Counted from the first letter of the stretch, positions 39,075-50,803 are shown. The stretch is DNA of 64,000 bases from Dipylidium caninum (GCA_017562135.1 QEYB01000158.1:558001-622000), one strand, 5' to 3'. A program made the numbers and translations. Notes: generated by a model from the sequence alone, not told the origin.

Positions 39075-42000
39075 ATGAAATTTAATGAAAACAGGCACGA
39101 GGTTGAATTGCATATTCACCTAGATGGTGCATTCCGTCCATCTACGGCGTACAGATTTGCCAAAAAAAGAGGGATTCAGGTTCCTTGTTCCACAGCGGAA
39201 GAATTCGAGAAAAAAGTGCACGTAATTGCACCGAATAGTCTCAGATCATTCTTACAGTCTTTTGACTATCTTCTCCCCCCAATTGCAGGCGACAAGGTAC
39301 GTCATAAGTTTTTTAATTTTTTTTGCGTTCAAAGCTCTTTGGGGAAATTATGCCTGTTGTTACATAGGAGGCCATCAATCAGGCTACACTCGACTTTGTT
39401 GAAGACTGTGTTAACAGAGGTGGTCACTGCTACGTAGAACCCCGGTTCTCGCCACACTACTTGGCCGGCGGCAGGTTAAGTGCTGAAGAAGTTACCAAGA
39501 CCACGCTTGAGGCGTTGGAACGCGGAGCTGCTAAACACGATCTTCAGTGGCGAGCTATTCTCTGCATGATGCGCGGTAACCCCGAGTGGTCCGACGAGGT
39601 GGTAACCCTCGCCAAACAATTCCAGTCATGTGGCGTTGTAGCTGTCGATATTGCAGGTGAGGAGATTCTACTTTAACCGGAGTTTATGTCTTCAATGTTG
39701 CTTTACATCCAGTCGACCCGGGTCAACACTCGGAATGTTGACTAGCTCTACTCTACCTACGAATAATTTTATAATTGAGCCGTATTTCCTCAGTCTTCAA
39801 ATACCGTGCATATATGCCCATTCCTTACCATCCTACAATTTATAGAAACCATTTATGGGAACTTGAGGATCGTTGCACTTGGTAAGTTAGGACTTGGTGA
39901 CATTGTAATTTTCGTCACCCTCACTTCGAGGCAGTTAACTTCTACTTAGTACACCACTTTAAGTGTAGTTATCATAATAACTGCCTTGGGTTTGTCCTCT
40001 TCTTCTTGCCCGAGTGGAATGCCGATCCCCTTGCGCCAGGACCAGGTCTCTTCCTCACTGACTTCGTTAAACATCTGCATGGTTAGTAGGAGGTTGTCCT
40101 AGGAAGCCTCTAGACCTTTTTATGAAGCTCGTCTTCCTCCCTTATTCCGTTTCCCCTACTGTATCCTTTTCGACTTTTCACTCCCTTTGCCCCACTCACT
40201 CTTCCTCTTCGGGGAACCACTTTCCTTTTCCCTGAGCAGATGTCCCAAGTGCAAAGCCAGAGCCGCTTTTTTTAATCTCCCAGTGGTGAAGGACAGTTTA
40301 ACTTTTATTCCCCCATTCAGCCACTCCACAGAGTGTCTTCTGTTCATCGTCGCCCAGTTAAGAAGGATCTCCTGCTAACATCAATCAAAATTGTAGCAAT
40401 ATAATTTTTCCTTGAGCAAGTATTGTCACTGTCGACGAATCCTCCATCACGCAATTGCGTGTGCTCCGAGTTCTTCACCGGTGACAGATGCCGAGGCCAG
40501 TGCTTTCATGTCACACCGTCTCCAAGCCTAGCTTCGATGCATGAGTAGGCGACTTTTCTCCGCATAAGCTATCAGATTGACCCAAAACCAAAAAATACGG
40601 CGATGTAGTCGCAGATTCTGGAGGCAGGTCTTGCAACATCTACTGTACATGTGGCGGAATGCATCACTTCTTTTGTGACGTCGCTCCAGGTGACACAGTT
40701 TCCCGTATGCAGTCCCCATGCGTGGTTGCCGCGGTTCATTATGTCTGTAGTTCAGCCCTTTTTTTTCACTTCTCGGCACTTTGCCAGCCCTTTTGTGTAA
40801 CCCTGATAACCGACAATTGTTTATTCACATTGCTAAGCAACCCCAAACTTTACACAGAACGCGCATTTGTTATTCGGGCTACCAATTGTATTAACTCTCA
40901 GTCGCAACTTAAAAGCGTCATGCCGAGGGTTGGAGCACCTGTAAGCGTCTCCTTTTTCTGGAAATGCCACCGAATGAAATGACGTAGGTGTGTGAGAGCA
41001 CACGAAGAGGTGGGTCGACGTCAGTCTGCACACCCGGCGTCACTGCTGTGCGGCGTTGCCACGCCCGAGACCGCGTCGCCTTATGCGCGGACAGCTGAAA
41101 GTACAGCAGGAAGCCGGTTTCCCCGACGCAGACGACGGTGAGGCACGGGACACGCCCAGACGACAGCGATAGGTTTGGCGTGTGATGAGCCCAGGGCAGA
41201 TGAAGGACAGACTGGCCACGTTTCTAAAAGCAGTCCCACAACTGACTGTCTCCGCCACCAGTCGTGGCAAACGTGGCGGCAGCGAGACTGAGCCTCCGCT
41301 CTCACACGTTGTATGCCTGTTGCAGGTGACGACAAGCCGTGCGACGGGACGAACACGGACCGACGGATAAAGGAGGCCTTTCGGAGGGCGAAGGACGAGG
41401 GTCTGCACTGCGTCGCCCACGCGGGCGAGAACGGTATCGCCGCCTCGGTCACTGAGGCTGTCACCGAGATGTTCGCGGAGCGAATTGGCCACGGCTACCA
41501 CATCCTCGACGATGAGACCGTCTACAAGGACATTCGCAAAAGGAACACCCACCTTGAGGTGCGTCTCGACAGCCACTCCACCTCGCCCCTCGGCAGGTCC
41601 GCGGAGGGCTAGGACGGCGCCTTAGGAGTGCGGCCGATCAGCCCTCCGCCGAGTTCGCCGACGCCCACGAGAGCGGCGCCCCCGGGGGGCGGGTGATGTG
41701 CGTCTGTCCGTTGGTCTTCCAGGCTAAACCGAGTAGATTAAGCGCCCTAGTGCGCTCGACGAAGACGACGGTCCACTTTATCGCCTCGAATTCGTCTGCC
41801 AACTCGAGGAGGGGACCACCTGGTGGGCCATCAAGTCTCTCGCCTCTCGGGCTTTCGTCTATTCGGCAGGGTTTAGCGGTCTTCGCGACCACTTTACCGA
41901 ACAGTGTAAATCGTGTTGGTCCGCAACGGGACATGACCACACGAGTATTGTGGGAAGCGGGAAAGATTTGAGGATTTGGACGGCTAAAACCCACGAGGTA

Positions 42001-44260
42001 TCAACCTAAGCAATTCGTGTTAGTCGAGAATCTTTGGGCAAAAATAGGCGAAATTGCTGAACTTTTGTTAACACGTAACGGTAACCATTTTTGGATGTTC
42101 GGCCGACTAATGGTGGGTCGCCTCGGCGCAAGTGTTCAGCCTCGCAAGTCGTCTGGGCGACATTTGGACGGAGCGAGGAACGCGCCGGGGGCAATTTGGG
42201 TCTTTCCCGGCGCTCACCGACCGGCACGTCAGCACCGTTGAGCGAAAAGCTCCTCGACCAGCGCGATACATCCGCGTTCTTCACTCAATGCCACGCGCCT
42301 CATGCTTTTCTTCTCCTCTGTCGGACGACGAACGCCTCTAAGCACCGCATTTAAGGTGGTTCTTGTTACTCTCCATCGCAACCGAATTCGTCCGAAGTTG
42401 TTTCTGGTGCCGTCTGAGTGAGCAGGTCGTGGCCTTCGGCTACCGGACGTTTGCCAGGGTGGTGGAGGTCTGAAAGCGCAGTGACTGACCGCCGGACTCC
42501 GGGAAGACAGAATCTTCGGCCAGAAATGAGGAAATGGTTCAACTCTCTTGTGTTGAGACTGCAAACTCGGCGCCCTGACGGGCACATTGAAGGCAGAAGA
42601 AGGCATTCTGCTGCCCTCCACAGTGGAATCCCTTCGAGTTCTACGGATTAAGCGTCAGTCTTCCTCGCAAAGTTCACTTCCCGATCTCATTCGCGGTTTG
42701 CCCTCTTCTCGGCCAGTTGGAACTCCCCTCCAAAGCGGCCTATACGCGATCAAATGATTCGAGTAGTTTAGGCAGGCTACACCGAGTTCGGCGTCGCCGA
42801 CGCACACGCGGTCGCGTCTCAGCGGCATGGAAGTGGATTTCGTGGACTCGAGTCTTCTCGCCGCCTCTCGCATAGCCCGTGAGCCGATTTACATGCCTTT
42901 GGGTCCAAGAGGAGCTACCGCGCACTTTCGCTACCGAATGGCTCGCCGTCTTCTGGACGGCAGTCTTTCAACTTATCTGGTTCCCGAATGAGGCGCAGCT
43001 AATGGATCTGAATAAAGCACTTCGTCTGGACAGCTCAAACTCGTCTTTATTTTATCGTCAAGGAAATCCTCGTCTCCTCTCGTCCCGTGTTTGATGAGAG
43101 CGGATAGAGAACGCTGAGAACGTCGCTTTTGGCACCTCCACCGTATGGCATCGACGATTCGTCACTGGCGTGGCTTCACCTCATGCCGCTAGAGTTGACA
43201 GACGGCGCATAGAGAGCGTTGTGCGCAATCCGCCATATCAGCAGGCGTGCTTCTTTTCGGATTCTTTCTCCCTCGGCATCTCAACAATGCAACCATCATG
43301 AGCCTACGGGGTGCATTCCTAGACTCTCTTGACTTGAGCAGAGACTTTGTGTGTGATCCGCGTACTACTCCGCGATAGACAGCACTTGAAGCACATGGGT
43401 GTCTCCTTTCGCTCCGGCGCTAAGAGACTCCGAGAGACACGACTGTCGATTAGTCTGGCTAAACCGCGCTTTGAGTGCTACCCTGTGCGAAGCACTGTCA
43501 TGTCAGCGTCTGCATTTAACGTGTAGCCTCGGTGTCAAGGCGACAAGCGCATACTCAAGCAGGCGGTCTCAGCATGTTCCCGGCGCCAAAAGCATTGAGA
43601 GTTAGCACGCCTTACAGACTATCTCCTTCTTCTCCCTGTATAAATGGAAGTGTCTCCGATAATTTGAGTTCTCGATCCACGCCTTAGAGGCGCCTTCCAT
43701 GTCAAATGTATATAAACTGCTTTTCAATGAGGTCTGTAATTTTGGTGGATTCTTCGCAGATGCAAAAATGAACTCGTCGTCTGGTGGAACCCTCACATAG
43801 CTTAGTCTCCATTTGGTTGAGAAGAGGCATTTAACTGGAGCCTGGTCGACTCTGCGCGAGGGGACGAAATGTAGGGAGGAAATTGTGGGAGGGGACGGTA
43901 AAGGGAATGTCACCGCCACACTCAATGCACTCTACTTATGAGAAGTGAGTAGACATTTGTTATTTTCTCCAGGTTTGCCCCCTCTCTAGCATTCTGACGG
44001 GTTCAGTAGTGGATGAGTGGAGCTCACATCCGATCATGCGCTTCGAAAAAGACAAGGTCAATTACTCCATCTCCACCGACGACCCCACAGTGACAGGCCA
44101 GTGGTTGCAGGCGGAGAAGCGCATGCTGGCGATGAAGGGACTGATGGAAGGCGAGCAATTGCATGAGGCCAATCTACGTGCTGCCCAGGCCTGCTTCTTG
44201 GAACCCGATGACAAAGCCGCACTGATTCAGCACATTAAAGATCACGCCCCATTCTTCTGA
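39075..44260 (+). CDS. ADA: Adenosine deaminase
   Basis: Deaminates adenosine and deoxyadenosine to inosine forms in purine salvage. Four exons, 39075-39296, 39368-39656, 41326-41558 and 43973-44260, give 343 residues, close to the 363 of human ADA. All catalytic elements are visible: HIHLDGA at residues 13-19 (two zinc-ligand histidines and the substrate Asp), HAGE at 202-205 (zinc ligand and catalytic Glu), HGYH at 226-229, and STDDP at 282-286 (zinc-ligand and catalytic Asp pair). The GIDLAGDE-type motif appears as VDIAGDDK, split by the exon 2/3 junction. Lengths and phases agree throughout. The start is the first Met before the conserved N-terminus; no secretion signal precedes it, so the enzyme is probably cytosolic and not an ADGF/ADA2. 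Exon 1 is AT-rich while exon 3 and its flanking introns are strikingly GC-rich. An AATAAA lies at 44374-44379. Confidence 0.93.
39657..41325 (+). other. ADA intron 2
   Basis: A 1.7-kb intron with no recognisable gene. The last part, from about 40980, becomes GC-rich. Confidence 0.7.
41559..43972 (+). other. ADA intron 3, GC-rich
   Basis: A 2.4-kb intron, GC-rich and CpG-rich for most of its length, with several chance open frames on both strands that resemble nothing I know. A 107-codon antisense frame at 43602-43925 is also unassigned. Confidence 0.65.
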
Positions 44261-44373
44261 ACTCAAACTCCCCCGACTATTCTGCACCACCCTGATCCAA
44301 CTCCTCGTCTCCACTTCTTACCTAGCTTTACTTTTTCGGTTAAGATTCACTTGATAAGCGCCCACTGACGGAT

Positions 44374-44379
44374 AATAAA
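44374..44379 (+). terminator. Poly(A) signal for ADA
   Basis: AATAAA about 115 bp after the ADA stop codon. Confidence 0.6.
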
Positions 44380-44838
44380 TCAGAGTGAAAACAGACTAAA
44401 GGCCTGGTTGACAGGTACGAAGTGGGGACGTAGGCTGGTAAAGTGCAAGTGGACTTCGGGCAGCGACGCGGCATCACACGCCATTCCAGGGTGCTGGTTG
44501 CCAGTGCTGGGCACCGAAACTCCCACGACTGGTCCAACCACCTCACTTGGCGATGAATTCATCCAACGGGAAAACAAGGTCCCAAGTAAATAGTTTCCCC
44601 TCCCCCCAAACACATCAAATTATTTCTCATAAAGCGAGACTTGAGCTTAGAACGGTCATCCATGCGTGACCAGAGGTACCCTGAAGAATATTCCTGCCAC
44701 CAAACCCCTCTGAGTGACTCCAGCATCCCCATCGCAATTGCCTCAAAGAGTTACGTATATGAGGGCTCTACAGACGGGTATTTCAACAAATTCTCTCATG
44801 TCTGCTATAACTGCAATCTGCACTATCGTCCAAGCCTA

Positions 44839-44844
44839 TTTATT
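44839..44844 (-). terminator. Poly(A) signal for GET1
   Basis: TTTATT on the plus strand reads AATAAA on the minus strand, about 107 bp beyond the GET1 stop. The rest of the 44261-44950 intergenic stretch holds the two facing 3' flanks and no gene. Confidence 0.55.
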
Positions 44845-44950
44845 GAAGAAAATCCAAACCCATTACCTAACAAGCCATTCATTCGACCCTATCAATACAA
44901 CGAAAAGAAAAAGCGGTTATCAACAATAGCACTTGAAAGCATCACGTAAA

Positions 44951-45699
44951 TCAAGCTTGAGTCGAAAAGACGTCACAATACCGAGTGGTGAACCACATTG
45001 CCGCCGCCGTTAATAAGGACCCCTCATCATCCACGTTCCTCTGAAACCGAGAGAGCAAGAGAGAAGCAATGGCCTCGCAAAATGAAATCCAAAGCACAGA
45101 GATTGTCCAATTGGGAATATAGTGGATGGAGACCAAAAGCCAACCAACAGACGCACGAGTGTCACGTAGTATATCTAACTGATCGTTAGAGAGTCGTTCA
45201 TTAGGTGACCCGGTAGAGCAACCAAGCCACGAGAATACCGTGGAGCAAGAATCGCAAGCACTGCGCGAAAAGACTGCAGACCAACTTAAATAAAAAATAA
45301 GTTGGATAAATACATGACCTTTTGACGACAATTAGCAAATCGAAATGTGGTAGATACCGTTATTCCAAACTGTGCACGATCCGCCTCTGCTTGTTGTCGC
45401 TCTAGAGCTTTAACCTTTCTTTCAAGTTTTGAATAGGCCGCAAAATTATCCACCATACTAAGGGTAGCCATTTTTTTCCGAAGGTCACTCATTTCCTGGT
45501 GTCTGAGATGAACGGCATGCCGACGGGCGCGACAGGAGGGGAGGAGGAAAGCTGCCAGTTTGGGAACGAGAATAGGGAGCAAAATTCCGACAGAACGGAT
45601 AAAAAAGATTGATATCAAACACAGCGAAAGATACCGCAGCCAAGAAGACAAAACATCTATTTCAGGAGCCAAAAGAATCGGTGTCTCCAGCTGACCCAT
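44951..45699 (-). CDS. GET1: GET1/WRB, tail-anchored protein insertion receptor subunit
   Basis: ER membrane receptor which, with CAMLG/GET2, accepts tail-anchored proteins from the TRC40/GET3 chaperone. Three exons, 45699-45319, 45284-45210 and 45178-44951, separated by introns of only 34 and 31 bp, give 227 residues. There is an N-terminal membrane segment (YLSLCLISIFFI), then a basic cytosolic coiled coil with the family signature SMVDNFAAYSKLERK that binds GET3. Two further hydrophobic segments follow, LFAQCLRFLLHGILVAWLL and WTISVLWISFCEAIASLL, matching the three-segment topology. Using both short introns is required to keep the last two segments in frame. The Met at 45699 is chosen because it directly precedes the first membrane segment. 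It is longer than human GET1 (174 residues), with an extra C-terminal tail. It starts 11 bp after MED21 ends. Confidence 0.85.
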
Positions 45700-45710
45700 T
45701 GTAAAAGTCG

Positions 45711-46302
45711 TTATAAACCTACCAAACAAAAAATGAAGAATAAAGTAAAGTCGACGAAGTTTATGTAAAGTGCGGTAGTCACCTCGCTTTCGAGTGTCCG
45801 AGTTAAGAGCTGAGTTTCCGCAATTTTGCTCAGCAATTGCCGAACCTTTGAAAGACGTGTCTGGAAACTTTTAGTAATCAAATGGACAAGTTTTGCACTT
45901 TCTCTGCGATACTCTAATAAAAGTTGCTTAGTAGCTTCGTCCTGAAGTTCCAGAGAAGCCTCTTCAGCTGGGAGAGAATTTATAAGGAGCTCAATTTGTT
46001 TCGCAGTAGTCGCAATTGAAACTGCGAATTTGAGGGCGGTATCTAGACAACAAAGATCGTAAGTCAAACAAGGATTATTCAAAATCCTTTCAAGAGGCGC
46101 GTGAGTTACCCTCCTGGTTTTGATTTTGTAGAAGCGCTTGGAACTCTGGATTCGAGGCCCACTCCCTTTCCCTACGACCGTTATGGTTAAGTTCACGAAA
46201 AAAACTCGGTTGCGCGAGCTGTTGAATCACACCGACAGCGTTACCGAGATTTTCAGCTTGCAGGTTAATGGCGTCCTGCAGTTCAGTCAAACGATCAGCC
46301 AT
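45711..46302 (-). CDS. MED21: Mediator complex subunit MED21
   Basis: Subunit of the Mediator middle module, which bridges transcription factors and RNA polymerase II in the nucleus. Exons 46302-46110 and 46042-45711 give 174 residues (human 144). The N-terminus MADRLTELQDAINLQAENLG is almost the family consensus; NAVGVIQQLAQP follows, and after the intron TTAKQIELLINSLPAEE matches the conserved centre. AETQLLTRTLE closes the homology. The C-terminus is uncertain: the frame can read through to the stop at 45713-45711, or a 64-bp intron (45782-45719) can be removed, giving a tail ending DTDSFGS at about 45662. That second form would overlap the GET1 start codon. It is head to head with POLR2M and directly upstream of GET1 on the same strand. 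Confidence 0.9.
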
Positions 46303-46657
46303 GCGCGGCTCTGCACCAACTGAAGACGCAATGTCAAGTAATTTGTAAAGAATGGATTCAGTGCCAAGAATCCAAAGTCTAACAGCACCCCTTTAATTAC
46401 CCAGGAGAATGCCAGATAATTTTTATTTTTGTGTGAATTTCTCGCCAAATGATGTTTTAACGAGTCAAGAACATTGTCCACATTAGGTAGTGTGCCAACG
46501 AAGTATTTGAACTCGCAGCCTGACACGTTTGCCTACCACTCGGCTCTCTCCCTTGCATACTTTATTGTGTTTTACGACATTATCTCCCTGTTCAGCTCAT
46601 TTTCGGTAAGCAATTCTTTTTAATCGTTCGTCTTATGTCTGTTTTAGATCCACACCA
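46303..46657. promoter_or_regulatory. Divergent promoter region between MED21 and POLR2M
   Basis: A 355-bp gap separates the start codons of two genes pointing away from each other, so it must hold both 5' ends. Acceptor-like AG sites lie about 20 nt before the MED21 ATG and 10 nt before the POLR2M ATG. No TATA box is convincing. Confidence 0.6.
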
Positions 46658-49600
46658 ATGAGCCTCAATACCAAACCCCCTGATTTTAATTCTATGACAC
46701 TTCCCGAACTCCAATTAGCTTTAGAGAAACAACTTTTCATTAAAAAAGGGTACGTTGAAGATTCGTTATTCAAATACATCAGGTCTCTGGTATTTATTAT
46801 TTCCCTTCGTTTTGGTTCAGCTTTTCTTCAAAACTCCCTGATTATGGTAAGAAGCTGGATAAATCAATTGCCCGCATACAATCTATCCTTGAGTCTAAAT
46901 CCTATCAACCCTCTCCAACGTCATTTAGAACTCCTGCGACCAAACTTTTTCAAGCACCATCACCTTTGTCAACAGATTGTGCAGTTCAGGATGAGTTTGA
47001 TACCGGAGTAGAAAATCTTGCTAAATCATTGGGTTCTCTCAATCTCGGTGTCAGAAAAGATGAAGATGATGCGGGTAGAGAAATCGAGGCCTTGTCTAAG
47101 CTTCCCGAGGAACCACTTACTCCCGAGGAAATCTCTCATTTCCGCCATTTTTGTAAACTCCCTTCATTAACTGAAGAAGATGCTTCTTATCACGCCTTTT
47201 TATTTCAATTGTGCACGTGTGGTTCTGATACCGTTTGCCTCACTGTTATCGATTGCCGGTAGGTCAATTCTATTTTTTTGAAGTTCTTACCATATATTTC
47301 TCTTTTCTTCAACCAAGCAATCCGGAGAGACGATTTGTCAGGTATGGAACAATTTCCACATGGGCAATTGGAGACGGTCGTATTAATCAGGCCGCCACAG
47401 AACGAGGCAATGTTGTCGTTACCGCTCCCGGGGAGTCGATTGCCAATCTCTGGCGCTTTGTCCGGTCGGAGTCACTATTAACTGTTGAGCGGCCGGTTCT
47501 TGTAGCATGTTGTGCGAGGGATTTGTTGCGTTTGCGGCGTCTTTTCTGTTGTCCCAGCGTGCGTCACAATCCTAACGCCAGGAATGGGTTGCCCAGGCAT
47601 ATCCGTTTCGTTGTGGGCGATGTTATCGGTATCGAGAGGTAAATGACCACTTTTTTATATTTGACTGTTTACATTGTTTATCGAGTCCCAACAACTGATT
47701 ATGCTCACCGATTAGTAAAAAGATTGTGCTCTTTTGATACTGATTTTCCCCACTCTTCTTCAAGTAATGCTGCATGGCTTCGTGGCTTTTTTAAGCTTTT
47801 TTTATCAGAAATAGGGATTCTTGGGTATTTCATGTCCAAAGTTATATCTTGTTCCAACTGGTAACCCAGATTCCGAGTTTAGTGCCAATATTTGAATTCC
47901 AGCCTTATCTACACAATACCGAAGATCTGATTTCAGACTTTGTATTTTTTTTCCTCAACAAAATGGATTTGTTTTACGGTAGTCTTTTTTCAACTTCGCT
48001 CTTCCCCGATTTGCTGTCTTAATTTGAGAATGTACTGGGACGTTGGATATATATGAAAAGTAACACTGCCTGTCTACTCTCTGTTGTTCCCTTGATTCAT
48101 TTTTAAACCTCAATGTACCCTCCATCCCCCTTGAACGCTATAGTGACATGATCAACTTCACTTCATTGTTTTTAATGAGCGTCAGGTTTCTTGTTGCTAT
48201 TGAGGCGCGGAGAGCATTTGTTGATAGAGTACCCACATTGACTTTTGTCTCCTCAGGCATCTCTTGTACCTTACCTACTGAACTTGAACTTGTACCGTAA
48301 CGGGACATACAGTGCCGCAGTGACTGTTTTTTATTCATAAAATTGGCGAGGTCTGGGATCCCTGATTTGGGCGTTTAAGCATTGGATAACTGAATTATTT
48401 CATTTCCCATTCAGTGAGGAGCATGTACAGGTGGATAGTTTGGTAAAGTTCGCCACACGCTTCGCGCAATTGAACGCTGCGAGCCTGGCTAAAATGCGTC
48501 CAAAAACGGTGGTGTGGATTGAGGTGAGTCGACTTCTTGCATTCATATCATCTTTTATCACATTCATTTGTCGCACTATCAATTCATCTATTTTTTTGTG
48601 TCCACACTCTTCCTTTCATTTACGTATCAGTCCCCTTGCCTACCTTTTCGCTTTTTCCGCATCCTTCTTACATCTGCCGCTTTTTTCCCCTTGATGTAAT
48701 TCGTTTTCCCGCTACTTGATACTTCTACCAAATTTTTGCATTAATTCAATTATAAGAACCCTCTTTGTGGTTATATTCCTTTGGGATAACTAAGAGTTGA
48801 TTTAATTCCTTACGAAATATCCAGCCATGATTTCATAGCAGCCCCACCAAATCCATTTCCCACGGTTTTCCATTTGGTCCCCCATTTTTCTTACCTTGGA
48901 TCATTCTAAATGAACCATCTTTATTCTCTAGCCGACGACCTTTTATGCACTCATCAAATGACGCATGTTGTCACTCACCATCCATTCTTTCGTACTTCTA
49001 TCTTACTACCAAGTGTTAGCTCCTTTCATTTCTCCAATCGCCTGATGTTACGTGTTTTTTGCACTCCCATACTATCTTGATCTAGCCGGTGCTCAAGGGT
49101 TACCCATGCCATTTCGCACATCGAGGTAAATCTCGGATGAGAAATTTGACCGTAATTTTGAAGTCTTTTCCGCCTCATCCTCGCCCCTTTTCCTACAACT
49201 CTTACCCGTTCTGATGACGGTCTCTTCGCCTTTAGTCAGTGTCTCGATCTACTCCGTTCCACACCAATCTCCCATCCTGACCATCTCTTCATTCACACAC
49301 ACAGGGGGGGACTCAATTTCGAAGGTGTTCCCATCTGTCTGCTTTTTGAAGGTTATCTGCTCATCTAGTGTATTAAGTAGGGAACTATGAAACGGACTTT
49401 TTTATTTAGTTTGTGTTCAGCTGCGATTTAAATATATACATTGTAACGTGAGCTCGATATTTTTATTTATAAATTTTAAAAGTGTTTTTCTTTTATTCCC
49501 TTCGTAAAATCCCCCGTTTTTTATTTCGCTTTCAAATTGGATCATTGCGCAGCTCATTTAGGGAGCACTTGGAGATGCATCCACAAATGCGCTTCTGGTT

Positions 49601-50495
49601 TCTTACCCACGCTTATTCTCCCGCCAGGCCCCTATAAATTTGCAAGCCTTGCGTGTCATTGCTCAAGTTCCGCGTGGGTCTTTGACCTCCCGTCCACCCT
49701 ATGCGGCATCGCCCTCCTCCGAGACTCCCACCCACCCAGGCCCCAGCAGTAATCGCCAGACAACAAAATCTATGTCCACAAAGTCAGAAAACCTGCCAAT
49801 GCTCCGTTCTTTTGAAAACTCCCTCCTCATTCGATTAGCCGCCGCTGGCTTCGTCCCCTCCTCACTCGCTCTCCTCGCTGGGCACGGCAAGTGGCGTGGT
49901 TTTGCCGGTCTCCTCATGGCCTCCCATGTCACTCGGTGTCCGGAAGTTCTGGCCGACCTCTATCGCCACTTTCGACGGGTTTACCGGTGAGGTTAAATAC
50001 TATTTTGACTAAAAATCCATTAGCAAGTGGTGATAATTGGCTGCATTTAACTCGGTTTTTCCCAAGAGGCCTAATGCTCAACACAGATCTCTACCGCGAG
50101 GATTCGTCAATGTTATCAGGTAGTCCGCTATGGAGTTTACCTTCACGGCGATTGAAGACCCTCTCGATGGAAGAGTCGCTGAAAGTAATGACACGAGTCC
50201 GCGATGAGTACAAGGTTCGTTTTTTTTGCGAGTTTCATCTTTGGTGAAACCGATGTTTCTATGTGCTGCTTTCTCCCCCGCAGGCCCTCCAGGAGAACGG
50301 ATTGATTAAAGTCAGACCAACTATGCCTCCTCCATCCAAAATGTTACTGAAGTGAGTTCGAATTAGTTTCGCAATAAGATTAGAGAAATTTTCGTGTCAT
50401 TGACGCCTCCGTACTTCATGGTTTACAGGTATCGTAACGAAGAGGGCGAGGAGTCGGATGATACACTGTGCGGGAAGGACAGTGATGACGACTAA
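46658..50495 (+). CDS. POLR2M: POLR2M/Gdown1-like RNA polymerase II-associated protein with an unassigned central region
   Basis: Gdown1 binds Pol II and makes its activity depend on Mediator. Eight exons, 46658-46749, 46821-47258, 47318-47638, 48415-48523, 49628-49986, 50067-50214, 50284-50351 and 50429-50495, sum to 1602 bp, 533 residues, all phases matching. The N-terminus has MTLPELQLALEKQLFIKKG followed after the first intron by KLPDYGKKLDKSI, matching the family's LPELREML and KLPDKGKKI region. The C-terminus, LSMEESLKVM near residue 472 and the acidic tail YRNEEGEESDD, matches human LSIEESLALQ and the YREVRDEDDD tail. Between them residues about 177-440 form a well-composed, hydrophobic region (TWAIGDGRINQ, VVVTAPGESIANLWRF, KTVVWIEAPINLQAL) that I cannot assign. 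Human POLR2M (368 residues) has mostly low-complexity sequence there. Phase continuity argues for one gene, but a transcript is needed to rule out two fused models. Confidence 0.78.
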
Positions 50496-50771
50496 CTTTT
50501 TCTTCAACTTCGATAATATGCTGACATTACTCCTTCTTCCAATCTTTTAATTATTTTTGTAGAAATGCATGCAACAAAATCTTCATGCGACCCCAAGTTC
50601 TTTTGTATATAAAAAAGTTCTTGAACTTCCAAGTCTCCCATAAAGGCGCCTTTCACCGAGTTCCATGCGTACGTTCCACTGGTAACGAAGGAGAATGTCC
50701 TACACTCCTCCTTTTAGGCATTTATGCGTCTCACCATTACAAAATGGGGGTGCGCTGTGGGGAGAAGGTAA

Positions 50772-50777
50772 TTTATT
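50772..50777 (-). terminator. Poly(A) signal for TMBIM4
   Basis: TTTATT on the plus strand, i.e. AATAAA on the minus strand, about 27 bp beyond the TMBIM4 stop. Confidence 0.6.
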
Positions 50778-50791
50778 TCAAATCAGAATAG

Positions 50792-50797
50792 AATAAA
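50792..50797 (+). terminator. Poly(A) signal, probably POLR2M
   Basis: AATAAA about 300 bp after the POLR2M stop and only 7 bp from the stop codon of the convergent TMBIM4 gene. Confidence 0.5.
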
Positions 50798-50803
50798 CGA
50801 TCT

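Noticed and set aside
41040..41576. A 178-codon minus-strand frame over ADA exon 3
   Set aside because: It is largely the reverse shadow of the GC-rich coding exon and intron, with no recognisable motif.
43602..43925. A 107-codon antisense frame in ADA intron 3
   Set aside because: No family resemblance, no supporting neighbours; likely chance in a GC-rich intron.
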